From positions 1 through 64,000 of the forward strand of contig JAQMWT010000009.1 in NCBI GenBank assembly GCA_029834535.1: a stretch of 64,000 nucleotides of DNA. Reading direction: 5' to 3'. The DNA is from Chrysophaeum taylorii. Taxonomy: Eukaryota; Sar; Pelagophyceae; Pelagomonadales; Pelagomonadaceae. Made by a program: the position numbers and the translations under genes. Each line of letters opens with the position of its first letter. The stretch's first letter is position 1. Below, piece after piece: positions 19,146 to 30,254 of this stretch. The notes beneath the pieces were generated by a model. It was given only the letters and a program-made list of their open reading frames with translations, searched no databases and was not told the DNA's origin.

Positions 19146-20003
19146 ATGATCGAAGCGCTCGTGCTGACGAGGTTCGACGCGGCCCGGCAGCGCGCGCTTG
19201 CGCGGAAGATCGTCGGAGAGTGGGCGGGTGAACCCCTCGCGCCGCCGGGGTTCCTGGACCTCGAAGTACGACTCGCCTTTGACGTCTTCGTTGAAGTATA
19301 CATCGATTGCCCCGAACGGCGGACGATGCGTGAATGTCCCAAGTGCCTCTTCCTGCTCGAGCCAGAGGAGGTCTCGGGCGCCACGTCGACCCAAGGCTTC
19401 GACGTTGTCTTTGGCCACAAGCCGCAACGGGGCAATTGGCGCTTCTTTGGCCACGGCGGCGCCTGGGTCCTTCCGGAAAACCCAACAAAAAAGTATTTTC
19501 GGGCCTCGATCATCTGCGGCGACAAGTACCAGACCGAGGGCCACAAGTTGAGGCGCGCGGCCTGGGACTTGCCCCTCGAGCGATTCAAGTCCCGCGGATC
19601 GGTCTTGGAGGGCGGAACCGAACTCGACGCTTCGCCACCTGCTGCGAAGGCGGTTGCCATCGCCGAATTCGCTTACCACGTCGTCGTCGAGAACGTCCGC
19701 TCGCCAGGCTATTTTACTGAAAAGCTCGTCGATGCCCTCCTCCTCAAAGCAGTCCCTATTTACTACGGCGCCCCCGACATTGGCGACTACTTCGACACCT
19801 CTGGCTTTATCATCGTCCAGACCAAAGACCACATACACGCCGCCCTCGCCCACCTCACCCAGGCAGACTACGAAGCACGACGCCCCGCCATCGAGCGCAA
19901 CTTTACAACGGCAACCGACCACTGGGTCGACCTCCAGTCGCGGATGCAACTCGCGATCGACGACTTCCTCTCCTGCGGAGGGAAGGACCGAAAGCAAAAA
20001 TAA
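19146..20003 (+). CDS. GT10-like (alpha-1,3-fucosyltransferase family) glycosyltransferase
   Basis: This is a 285-residue protein. Its core at about residues 172-220 reads IAEFAYHVVVENV, then GYFTEKLVDALLLKAVPIYY and GAPDIGDYF. That is the fucosyltransferase pattern of an EN pair, Y-x-TEK, a hydrophobic helix and VPIYYG. The N-terminal half has CPKCLFLLEPEE and a Trp-rich stretch but no membrane anchor. The protein is therefore either soluble, or its first exon lies upstream and was not recognised. It likely transfers a GDP-sugar, probably fucose, to glycans. The start at 19146 is the first ATG of the frame. Confidence 0.75.
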   Translation: MIEALVLTRFDAARQRALARKIVGEWAGEPLAPPGFLDLEVRLAFDVFVEVYIDCPERRTMRECPKCLFLLEPEEVSGATSTQGFDVVFGHKPQRGNWRFFGHGGAWVLPENPTKKYFRASIICGDKYQTEGHKLRRAAWDLPLERFKSRGSVLEGGTELDASPPAAKAVAIAEFAYHVVVENVRSPGYFTEKLVDALLLKAVPIYYGAPDIGDYFDTSGFIIVQTKDHIHAALAHLTQADYEARRPAIERNFTTATDHWVDLQSRMQLAIDDFLSCGGKDRKQK

Positions 20004-20162
20004 ATGATTTAAATCCAGTTGTCGTGACAAGACTCTAAGAAGAAACGGAACAAATGTCGTCTCGGCAGAGCTACGTTGGTGGTCGGTTTCTCGCGGCGCC
20101 GTGAGTTCGAGTCCTGCGAGACGAGCAAGCACAAGCACTCCTTCCGATGAGTAAGAAAGCTC

Positions 20163-20261
20163 GACACAGTGGCCGAGCGGTTAAGGCGGTTGACTAGAAC
20201 CCTCTGAGAGGCATGAAATCAACTTCGGTAACGAGCGCAGGTTCGAGTCCTGCCTGTGTCG
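20163..20261 (+). tRNA. tRNA-Ser(AGA) with intron
   Basis: The acceptor stem GACACAG pairs with CTGTGTC, and the D-arm is the serine-type TGGCCGAGCGGTTAAGGC. The anticodon stem GTTGA/TCAAC encloses the loop CTAGAAA (anticodon AGA). A long variable arm and a T-arm with GGTTCGAGTCC follow. An 18-nt intron interrupts the anticodon loop 3' of the anticodon, as expected for eukaryotic tRNA splicing. Confidence 0.92.
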
Positions 20262-20346
20262 TCAAAAAACCCTCGTCGTCTGGAAGGAAAGCTGTGTGGA
20301 TACTTAGCGGCCGGTTGTTTGAGTGGTCTCTGGAGGCAATACGCCC

Positions 20347-20427
20347 GACACAGTGGCCGAGCGGTTAAGGCGGTTGACTAGAAATCAACTTCGGTAACGA
20401 GCGCAGGTTCGAGTCCTGCCTGTGTCG
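20347..20427 (+). tRNA. tRNA-Ser(AGA), intronless
   Basis: The mature part is identical to that of the first copy, but no intron is present. The long variable arm (CTTCGGTAACGAG region) identifies it as a class II tRNA. Internal A- and B-box sequences are intact. Confidence 0.95.
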
Positions 20428-20444
20428 TTGTTCCTACACCACTA

Positions 20445-20544
20445 GACACAGTGGCCGAGCGGTTAAGGCGGTTGACTCGAATGATAACACTTCATGAGAT
20501 ATCAACTTCGGTAACGAGCGCAGGTTCGAGTCCTGCCTGTGTCG
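20445..20544 (+). tRNA. tRNA-Ser(CGA) with intron
   Basis: It has the same body as the two preceding genes, but the anticodon loop reads CTCGAAA (anticodon CGA, codon UCG). A 19-nt intron unrelated in sequence to that of the first gene lies 3' of the anticodon. Confidence 0.92.
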
Positions 20545-20689
20545 TCGTCTTTCATTCCTCCTAGAATTGCTAATTACGTTTTTGAGGTGCAGTCTTGTGC
20601 CGAACGAACTCACGTGGTTGCGGTGCGCTCTTGAGTGTTTTGTGCGTTTTTTATCCAGAGAGTTGACTCATAACATGTACGACGCTGCA

Positions 20690-23600
20690 GAGAACTCCTT
20701 CCGCTAGGCAGTGGTAAGATCACTGAGGAACCATCCCGTCTCACCGTGTGAGTCTGGCAGGGCAGAATTCGGGGAACAAAGGACACAGCCCCCCTAGCCT
20801 CGGCACACTGCAGACGATACATTGAAACACACCAAGGCAACATGTGATTACTACATACCTACGGGGCGCGCTAGACCATGTGGAGAGATTTGACCCTCTC
20901 CGGTTACATGGTAGAGACTGCGTGCAGTGTACAGACCATTCCGCTTGTCACATGCTACTACACAAGGTTGGGATTTAGGCCCTAACTCCTTAAGGACATT
21001 GGGTCCCATAGAAGCGTCTACACTGACAACGAGAAACGAAGCCTCTATTAATTAAACAGAAAACCCCATACCTGACGGTACGCACCTGGAGGCCTACTCC
21101 ATGTTGGAAGAGAGCTTCAGACTGTAAACTTCATAGTCATGAAATAAATAATCGCGGGAGGTTAAGGGAGGCCGGAACGTTCGCAGTGGGACGGTGTATG
21201 GCCGGGGGGCGCAGACGGAAGGTTATCGACGAGTTGGTTGTCAGTCACATCGCGGTCTCCTCGTCGCATGGCGACAAGCTTGATGATCACTCTCCGCCGA
21301 CCGACCTTTCGGCGCTCCTCGTCTACAGGCCCGTGATTCCGGACTGGCTCCTGTCGGTCCGGCCTGGCTCCCATGCTCGGGAGAGTTCTGAAGTTAGTTA
21401 GTTAGTTAGGTAAGTTGGCGTTGATAGCCTAGCGTGTCGAAGACACCATATATGGTTTGGTTCCAGAGTGTAGGACTCTGTCGTAATTCATAAAGAGATT
21501 TGAGTAGTTTTGGGAGACGTCGTCCTTGGTACTTTGCATCTTCTGGATCCAATAGGTGAATACCTTGTGGCAATATAACGTAGACATGAGATTCTATGGG
21601 GGCTTGAACAAACGCGTTAGGCACATCTATGTGATTGACGGGAAGTCGGAGGTGTGCTGCGAGCGCCAGAACACAACGGATACCACTGAGCAGCGCCATT
21701 TGACTAAATGTGTTAAAAAAATCGGTGCCTAGGGAGGCTAAAAATCCTCGCAGGACCTATCTCGCTTTATGTTTGATGTATTCGCCGGCAGCGTTTGTCT
21801 TTATACGTAATACCAGCCGGGTATCAATAGGCTTGGAGTTGGCCATAGGCAACGATAACATAAAACAGCCGAATTTGACAATATCAAAACTCCTCTTGGA
21901 AATTGCGGAGATGTAAGCCTTGCGATCAGCATCGGAAAGACCTTTTAGGCAGGTCGGCTCATATTAATCAATCTTGACATCCCTGGCTTGAATTTTATAT
22001 TCGTCCGGACCAACAGTGCTGGGATCTTGAGCATGAGTTAGGTGGATAATCGTGTAAGAATCAGCACTAGCGGCAGTATGATCGGGATCGGGAGTTTCGA
22101 CAAGTTGAATAACAAGTAAAGGATCATCTCCAAGGTGTGCATCAATGTAATGAGACTGCACTGTGATGTAGTCTTCAATGGCGGAGAGGTGGGGTTCTGA
22201 GGCGCCATAAGAAGCGTCGATATGATCCATAACAGAATGGGGCGTTAGCAAAGCGTAAGCATATTGAGCGGGAGAAACTTGAAAAGCTTGAGCGTGTTCA
22301 GAAATTAGATGAACAAGAACACGAGGAAGGTGGAAGTGCGAGAGGCTGAAGTCGTCAAGGAGATGAACGGGAGTGGCAGCCGCCGACGGATGGCTAAGGC
22401 TACTATGACACATACCAGAAGAAGGCTGGAATAGTGCTTGGTGAACATGATGATGATGAGTTTGTGTAAATTCCCCCTCTGGAGGCATAGCCATCCAGCT
22501 GTATGGTGTCCATTAATAACACCTTAGGGGGTTTTTGTGATGTCGTTCCAGGTATGTAAGGGATCAAAGAAGAAGGCTTATCCAGGCGACGACTGGTGGG
22601 GATCTTCGTCTCAATGTAAATCTTTAAAAGAAATTCAAGCAACGGACGTACGTCATTGGGATCCACTAATTTTAACAGAGCAGGGTCCCGGGTAGGGTCG
22701 TTGCTGGAGCGTGTTTCGTAGAGCTTAGCCCACTCCATCAGAGACTGTGAGTACCTTTCATGGTCGGAAGGATTCGCATACAGCTTATATATTTCCTCAC
22801 GCGCTTTAAGTGCGATGATGGAATCACTAAACTGTATCCCAGCCTCTTCTTTATTCAGTTGTTTCGCCGGAGTCTGAAAAGCAAGCAATTGTTCAACAAA
22901 TACGTGAGCGTACCAGTTAACATTTAGATTGATCTTATTGAACTGCTGCTTTGACTCAGAGACGTCAGTCGTAGCGACAGTCTCATAATAATAATAGGAG
23001 CGAAGTGTTATTGCACGAGTTTTGTTCGGATGGGCGCTGGCAGCATATACCTCTTTTAATTGCGCCCAAATGGCCAGGGGCGGCTTATTCACTGATTCTA
23101 AGTTAAAGAACGTGTAGAGGAAACTTCCGTACGTCTCCGCGTATCTAATCCAATCGGCTTTAGACATACCTGTGAAAGTTATGTTGGTTAGTGACGTGTC
23201 ATATACAATTGATCTAGGAAATTGGGTATTTAGTTGGCTTAAGCCTCTTTTTACTTCGGCGTTTAATTCTGGATGAACGAGGTTATACGAGTCCTGGAAA
23301 AATAAACATTCGAGACCATTGCGCTCGTCATGAGTCAAATGATGTGAACTGTTGACGTGCCATGTCTTGAGATGCTCCGGGAGGGCTGTTTCATCAGGCA
23401 GATGAAGATTCTGGGCTTGTTCAGCCTTCCACCGAATAAAGATTTCGTCGACTGCCTCATCGAGCATGACATTGTATTCCGGGGCATTCCTTATGAATGC
23501 CTCGTACGTGTCGAAGTTGAACAAGGCGCCCGCGTGCGCAAAGGTCATGTGCCTGCGAAGCATTTCCAGCTGCTAACGGACCTTTGTAGAATTGTCTTGG

Positions 23601-24578
23601 AAGCGTAGACCATCGACTAGTTTGTCAACTAGCGTCTGCTCTAGCTTCAAAATATCCGTCGTAGAGACGGGCTTGGGCTTAGACATACTTGATGTGAGGG
23701 GTGTGAATGTGAGCCTGTGGGAATAGGTTAGAGGATTGATAAACAATTGCGACACATATGAAAGAAGGGTTCTAATGTGTGCGTGTAATATGTACAGTAC
23801 GCTATATTTAAAGCGTGGGCTTATGTACAGAACCAAACAAATCAACATGCCAGTTAAGCATGGTGACCTGAGACTGATAGGCACTACTTAATTCCCTGTC
23901 AGACAGTCCCGGGTTGGGGATGAAGGAAAAAACCCGCGCATGTTTCCGCAACATGCGATGGAAAAAGTTTAGTTTTATTGCATCATGCAAGTGCACGTGT
24001 CCAATGATCGACCCAACTCGGTCACGAATCAACTTACTGGTGGGCACGCACCGTCACATCATAAATATGTACAGTAGACCAACGCCAAACACAATTATCG
24101 TACCGTCTTCGTAATCAGGCGTGAACTTGTCACTTCATTAAACGCACAAAACAATTGGACTAACACACCTACGCGCCTGGGCCCATAACCTGGAGAGATT
24201 TGACCCTCTCCGGGTACATGGTAGAGACCGCGTGCGGTCTTAGGCGTGTACAGACCATTCCGTATGTCACGTGTACTACACAAGGCAGGAATTAGCTCCC
24301 AACTTCCCCAGGGACATTAAGTCCCGTAGAAACTTTTCACACCGACAACGAGGGACAGAGCTGCTGCTACTTAAGCAAAAGACTCTGGATCCTACGGTAC
24401 GCACCGGCTGGATTTCTCCTTGTCAGAAGAGAAACTCTCGATGATATCTCATATCTAGAATGAACAGAATGCGGAAGGGGGGAGGAGAAGGGTAAGCATG
24501 TTGGAAAGCAGTATTAAATCGGAGAGAAAACTCTCATGATGATGGAGTATAAGAAAGGTGCGAAGAGCTCCAGAGCGT
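20690..24578 (-). mobile_element. Ty1/copia LTR retrotransposon fossil A
   Basis: This is a broken element read on the minus strand. Related repeats in the same orientation lie at its two ends (about 20690-21160 and 24187-24578). They share the segment starting GGAGAGATTTGACCCTCTCC and a later segment around GACAACGAG. A gag-like region covers about 22400-23690, and a reverse-transcriptase part with the copia pattern DVPNAFVQAP ... KSLYELRQSP covers about 21406-21930. Base composition is clearly poorer in G+C than that of the neighbouring genes. The element has several breaks, and its ends are estimated by eye. The divergence between its end repeats suggests it is not a very recent insertion. 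Confidence 0.65.
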
Positions 24579-24588
24579 CGTGCTTATT

Positions 24589-25239
24589 ATGAGTCAACTC
24601 TCTGGAGAGGTGCAAGCTCTCGAAACAAAGGTTGCTGAACTTTCTAATCAAGTTTCAGTCATCCAAGACCACTTAGCCGCTGCACACGAGTCAATCGCCC
24701 AGCTCACGAGTAAAATCGAACAGCTGGATAAGCATCTCGTGCAGAATACTAAGAAAATTGCTCTTTTAAACGATCGAGTGTCAGATCACCAAACTCTCCA
24801 AGTTAACTTCCTACGTGCGTTCTGTGAACTTACACAGCTAATCTCCCGTTTAATACTGGGATCCATGGAGCGTTTTGTAGAAGATAATCCAAATCGACAA
24901 GTTAAGCTTGAAAATGCTACTCGAAGTCTCCAAGATGCGCTAGCAAATACTAGTGGAGTCATAACGTCTGTCTCCGAACTTCGTCAACTGTCCGCAGCTG
25001 CTGCGCTCTCTTATGTTACTACTGTTATGCCCCCGCTTATCACCCTTTTTGCATTCCATTATGGAACTGCAGATGATGACACAACTAGTGATGAGTCTTC
25101 TCAAGCTGCAACTAATTCGCGAGACGAAACGGCAGAGTATTCCGCTAGGCAGTGGTTAGATCACAGAGAGACCATCCCGTCGCACCGCGCGAGTCTGGCA
25201 AAGGTAGGTTTTAGGGACCCCCGGCAGTGGTCCCCCTAG
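24589..25239 (+). CDS. coiled-coil protein inside the retroelement block
   Basis: The 216-codon frame starts at the ATG at 24589, just after the end repeat of fossil A. Residues 1-70 form a regular heptad coiled coil (EVQALETKVAELSNQVSV, then AQLTSKIEQLDKHLVQN). Longer helices follow, then a hydrophobic patch and an acidic tail. The last part overlaps a stretch at about 25130-25330 that is repeated at 20690-20875, so the frame belongs to the repeat family, not to a host gene. It looks whole as a reading frame. The family is not recognised; a gag-like or accessory role is only a guess. Confidence 0.45.
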   Translation: MSQLSGEVQALETKVAELSNQVSVIQDHLAAAHESIAQLTSKIEQLDKHLVQNTKKIALLNDRVSDHQTLQVNFLRAFCELTQLISRLILGSMERFVEDNPNRQVKLENATRSLQDALANTSGVITSVSELRQLSAAAALSYVTTVMPPLITLFAFHYGTADDDTTSDESSQAATNSRDETAEYSARQWLDHRETIPSHRASLAKVGFRDPRQWSP

Positions 25240-25339
25240 CCTTGGCACACGACAGACGATACATAGCAACACATCAGTGTAACATGTAATTACTACGTAC
25301 CTGCGGGACGCGCTAGGCCATATGATGATGAGCGTGAGC

Positions 25340-28300
25340 ACAGATCAGAGGACTAATTGACCATGTAGAAAGGAAGAAGGGCAAGGAAGAGATCGCGTTC
25401 TCAACGGACGGAAGGAATAAGGGTGGGAGTTAGCAGATTTCTCTGCACCCCCTCGAAATGTCTTGTGGTTGACATGACATCTCTTGAAAAATGTGATGGA
25501 GGACAAGACCAGGATAAACAAGAAGTGCACTTCAGAGGCCACATAAAGTGGCACAACAGGTTCATCAGCAGACAGGTGTCACGGCTTGGACTTGGTGATA
25601 ACACTCTGAATGCCTTTAGCAAGGGGGACTTTGAAAGAGGGAAGTGAATGTGAGTGTGAGGCAGAAGTTAATGATAACGGTGAGGAGATTGCTTGTTCCT
25701 CTTGGACCTCACATATGGCGGGAACGTCATCATCTTCAGGTTCAGAAGGATGATTGATGCTCTTTGCGGAAGCTTTATATCTCACATATAGCAGAGAGCA
25801 GAGACATCAACACGTTAAGCGTGTGAGTTGGGTAGCGGTTAACGCTCCTGGCAGAGTTGTGTTGTGACATAAGTCGATGATGTTTAAGGACGAGGATGGA
25901 AGACTTCAACCTGAGCATCAGCATCATGTTCCATGAAGCGTCGTTGTTTTATTAGAATGCAACGTCAAAGAGATGAAACTTGTAAGTAAGGTAGAGGTTG
26001 TAGTCCTCATAGTGAGAGCGGCCAAATAAACAAAAAAAACAAACTTGTGAACTGTGTGTGAACAGCAAAGATGAAGTGAAACTACAGAGGTTACATGAAG
26101 AAACACATTGCAGATCACGTTCAGTCGTAGAATCATCAGCAGCTTGCTAACCTGGACGTTATATGGGTAGAGGATAAGTCCAGGAAGATATAAGGCGTGA
26201 TGATAAAGAGAATGAAGACTGAAGACCAGTATGAGTATCTCGATGTACCCTGGACTCAAGGAGGGTGCTGTAAGAGTCCTATCTGAGACCACGAAGGAAA
26301 CAAAGAAGCGTGATCTGACACATAGTCCGATATTGTCGGTAATGTATAGCGAGTTGAGGTGTAATCGTGAAACAGTAAGGAATTCATCTCATGCCCATAG
26401 TAGACCATGAGTGTGGATGATACGGCACCACTGGGGCGGTGTCCGTAAGCCATAAGTTATCCGGCACTGAGCATTTAGCCATTAGGAAGTAATGTTGGGC
26501 GGTAAGGATGCCCAATGTGAAGTGGACCCTTTATGATTGATAGTGTGCAGTGGGCGCCGAGTGAATATATTGTTGTTGTGATGTTTGGTAATAGTGTCAT
26601 CAGAGGTCAAAGCATCAGACGTACTAAGAAGCAGCCAATGCATATAGTCATACGGGGCGAACAGTGGTATTCAGATGGTCGTATGATAGGTAGATCATGA
26701 TCGACAATGGTGTACATAATACATAAGTAGAGTGCACTGAACAAGACGAACCATAGCTTTGCAAGATGCTGCTGACTCACGCAGATGGAGGTAGGTAGGT
26801 CACCCGCAATACTCGTTCATGATGTCAAATATTGAAATGAGAGCGTGAAGGCAGCTAAGTCAAAGCGTGGCATACGTATTTTGTCAACTCAAAGAGCAAC
26901 GAGAGTTCAGTGAGTCCGTAAAGTGTAGTGATCAGAGGAGTCTACATGCACGCGATGCACGGGTACAAATGGAGATGAAACTGCAAGTGACCATGACAAC
27001 AAGGTGTTGGTAATGTAGCCACGGTAGTAGACTATTGGTCATGGTGTTAGGATCAAGATGAAATACTTCCATGATACTGTAATCTTTTATCCGATGATGA
27101 TGAAGACATGCAAAAGGAGAGTGTACAGAGATATGGATCGTATGTTGCTGGGTTGGTTGGTAAAGTCCAAATGTCAAACCGCGAGCTTGAGATCGGAAAG
27201 TTAGATTGGAAAGTTAGATAGCAGACCCAGTGTTGCTGAGTACGTGGAGTGTCTGCAAGAGTAGTATTGTTCACCATGCTGACTGAAGGAGAATGAGTGA
27301 TCTTATCAGGGAAAGAAAGAGGTATCGGTGATAAACAGAAGGACTAGTTTAGCGACATTACGGTCACCAGAGTTAGCGGTTAGGTCTCGTATTGGGCTGA
27401 TTCAGTAACATGCGGCATACCTAGAAGAGAGCGAAACGTAGCAAAGTCGGCTGAAAGTGGCGTTGTAAAACCATAAGCTACATTTAACTTGCCAGGGACA
27501 TGGCGGACGCGAATATTCTGTAATGCGACATACACGCGAATTTTGAACCATCGTGTAGAAAGGGCTTTGCTGCGAGAAGAGCCGCCAGGATTATTGGGGG
27601 TGTGCCCGGCAGCAGCGTTTTCAGACAAGAGAGATGGGCTTCTGATGAATGAAGCGCATGTTCTCGGCAATAGGATTGTTGTCTGCATAAAAATCGGAGG
27701 GAGGATTAGCTTGCGTGATAATGTAGAATGTTGGATTGACCACAAACGAGAGCTCGAAGAGTAGTTTGCGGAGCCAGACTGCTTCGTCAACACAAATACG
27801 TAGTGCACTGAACTCAGCTTCGAGGGTAGAGCACGAGACGATGGTAGTCAAGGAATAAAAGCGTCGGGTGAGAAGGTCACGTGACATATGGAGCGTCTAA
27901 ACCTGCTGTGCAAGCCGAGTCACATGGGGTGATAAGATTTCAAGGTCTGAGGGAGAAGCAGTAGCTGGTGCCGGGGCAGTGGATGCTGCTGGCAGGTAGT
28001 TTAACGACATTTTCGGTCGCCGCGGTAAATTCAGCATAAACAGTTGAACAGGTAGAAGGCACTAAGCTAGTAGTGGACTTCTTATCTTCCTGTGCCAGTG
28101 AAGGAGCATTGTCAGCATCCGCCAAAGCGACCAGGGGTTCGAACTTGTCAGTAGCAATATCTTTATACTCGGGAACAGTGTCCTAGAGCTTGGGGGAAAT
28201 CTGGGCGACAGGTAACTTGCATGAACACTAACTTGCCAGGTAAAGTGGCGAAGTGGTCATGGATATAAATTTCCACATCAGTGGAAGGGGAACCTTCCTT

Positions 28301-29215
28301 GTAGGTGAAGGTTGATGACGTAAGGTGCTTCAGCAGAGTGAGTGTGTTCAATATAAGATGGGCATCGAATAGTGGTTCTAGCTTGGCTTGAACGTCTAAC
28401 GATATGGATGATCCATTCGACGTTCCGAAGACACGCGTCTCCAGAAGAGTATGAACTGGCTCGAACTGTTCCACAGAGAAGCGCTGATGCAGCGCTATAA
28501 CGAATTGAGCGTGCGGAGAAGTACGAACATAAAAAAAAAGGTATCCGCATATGGAGTGCCGTGTATACAAGACTCCGAAAGAAGCTGTCGATCTCTTTGT
28601 TCTCGCAGAGAGAAGGAGATAGTCTGAGTTCATAGAGACTTCTGCAGTTTGGGTAAACGGCGGCCACGGTATTTGGCGTCTCGGGGATCGAGTAACTTGA
28701 TGCCTTCACGCGTTGGGCACGTCACTGTAGTACACGGGCTAGTTCTCGTATGCAGCAATAGCTAAACGTCCCAAAGAAATCGGCGCCAAGTGAAGCTAGG
28801 AAGCCACGCAGGACGAACCGAGCCGTGTGCTTGATATACTCTCCGGAGGAGTCGGTCTTGATCTTGAGTACCAGGCGACCGTCGATTGGACGGAATAAGG
28901 GTAGGAGTTAGCAGATTTCTCTGCAGAAACTGCTGATGAGATAGACGACAAACGAAAGGAAGAAGAAAATGAAGACGAATTGGAATATAATTAAGCACCT
29001 TCAAAAGTGGGTCATACAGCTTTGCGCAATATTACAACACGCGCGCCTTCTGCTTCACCATACGCACGAATACCTGTCTTTTATGTTTTCGTTTTGTTTA
29101 ATTGTTCGACGTTTCACGTCTAGTGCACAATCTTCGCACTCTCAAGACCGTCTGGGATATGCCTAAAGCATTTCCACGCGTTGAGGGGGCCCAGAGATGT
29201 GACTCATGACATGTA
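25340..29215 (-). mobile_element. Ty1/copia LTR retrotransposon fossil B
   Basis: This is a broken minus-strand element. It contains reverse-transcriptase remnants (about 28160-28990) and a copia RNase H part with SCSTLEAEFSALR and the terminal copia stretch ending FRSLLGMP (about 27400-27890). About 25400-27380 holds no recognisable domain. A short segment around GGGAGTTAGCAGATTTCTCTG occurs at 25428 and, with one change, near 28898. Many breaks are present and the ends are not defined. Confidence 0.6.
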
Positions 29216-29622
29216 GGACGCTCTGGAGCTCTTCGCAGCTTCTCTCATACCTCCATTTCTCATGAGGGAGGGTTTTCTCTCCGAATTCATCCGGCTTTCC
29301 CTCTTATCCTTGCTCCTCCTTCCCTTCCGCTTTCAAGAGTAAACTAGATATGAGAGCTCATCTAGTGCTTTCTTCCTTCCTGACAGGAGAAATCCACCCT
29401 TTGCGTGCCGTAGGGCCCCGAGTCTGTTGCTTTATTAGCAGTAGCTCTGTGCCTCGTTGTCAGCGTGAAAGCTTCTCCGGGACTTAATAATAATGTCCCT
29501 TGGGGAAGTGAGGAGCAAATTCCAGCCTTGTGTAGTAAGATGTGACATGCGGAATGGTCTAGTCGCACCTAAGACCGCACGCGGTCTCTACCGCACACCC
29601 GGAGAGGGTCACATCTCTCCAG
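29216..29622 (-). repeat. inverted copy of the LTR-like repeat
   Basis: This stretch is the reverse complement of about 24187-24578. It starts GACGCTCTGGAGCTCTTCGC and ends in GGAGAGGGTCACATCTCTCC. Its orientation is opposite to the two copies in fossil A, so it comes from a separate insertion or a rearrangement. Confidence 0.75.
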
Positions 29623-29809
29623 CGGCACTCCCGGTTGAGTACAGTACGGAGGAAACTGCCACGTCGCCGCGGCGGGCCGGGATCCTCGACCTCGCCTGCA
29701 CACTTCAAGCGAAACAACCTTCAACTGATCCCTGCAGTGGGCGGCTCCTGACAAAGCTGTGGATCCTGAGTGCGGCGACCTACCGTCCTGGTCCTCACAG
29801 ACAGACATA

Positions 29810-30190
29810 TTACGGTGGGTAGTTTGAGTTTCCATAGCTGACGAAGGAGCCCAAGACGGGTCTGAACCAGCGGGGCCTCGGACCCGATCGATCCCTCGTA
29901 ATGACGCCGCAGAGCATGCGTGGGCGCAGGCCGAACTTGTTCTGGTGGAGGTTAGCGTGGTAGTGCCGAGTCTCGCCCGAGGAAGGAGCCTTGGTTGTCC
30001 AGAAGACGCAGTCGTTCGCGCATGTCCAGGTGCCCATCTCGCCGTCGGCGAAGACGACCCGTCCGTCGGGGAAGAACGAAACCTCCCGAGCGATGCGGCG
30101 CCACCCCACCTCCATCCGCCACGGGCTGCTCCGCGAGAGGACGGGGTCCCGAACTGCTGCCTGAACGAGGTCGAGCCAGAGGACGAGCAT
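29810..30190 (-). CDS. small hypothetical protein
   Basis: The frame encodes 126 residues from the ATG at 30190 and has the local composition of a real gene. It contains FPDGRVVFADGEMGTWTCAN, then TKAPSSGETRHYHANLHQNK and GLRPRMLCGVITRDR, which reads like a small beta-rich domain. I do not recognise it. Its start is 64 bp from the divergent UTP23 gene. Its 3' end lies next to the retroelement block, so the C-terminus may have been altered by insertion. Confidence 0.55.
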   Translation of the reverse strand: MLVLWLDLVQAAVRDPVLSRSSPWRMEVGWRRIAREVSFFPDGRVVFADGEMGTWTCANDCVFWTTKAPSSGETRHYHANLHQNKFGLRPRMLCGVITRDRSGPRPRWFRPVLGSFVSYGNSNYPP

Positions 30191-30254
30191 TATCGCTAAC
30201 CCTCTCGGTCTCTTCTTCGTCGTCGCTACAACCTAAATAAACCCCCATCCATAT

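Noticed and set aside
20101-20130. A tRNA-like T-arm (GAGTTCGAGTCCTGCGAG)
   Set aside because: Only the T-loop-like piece is present; no acceptor or anticodon arm could be paired around it.
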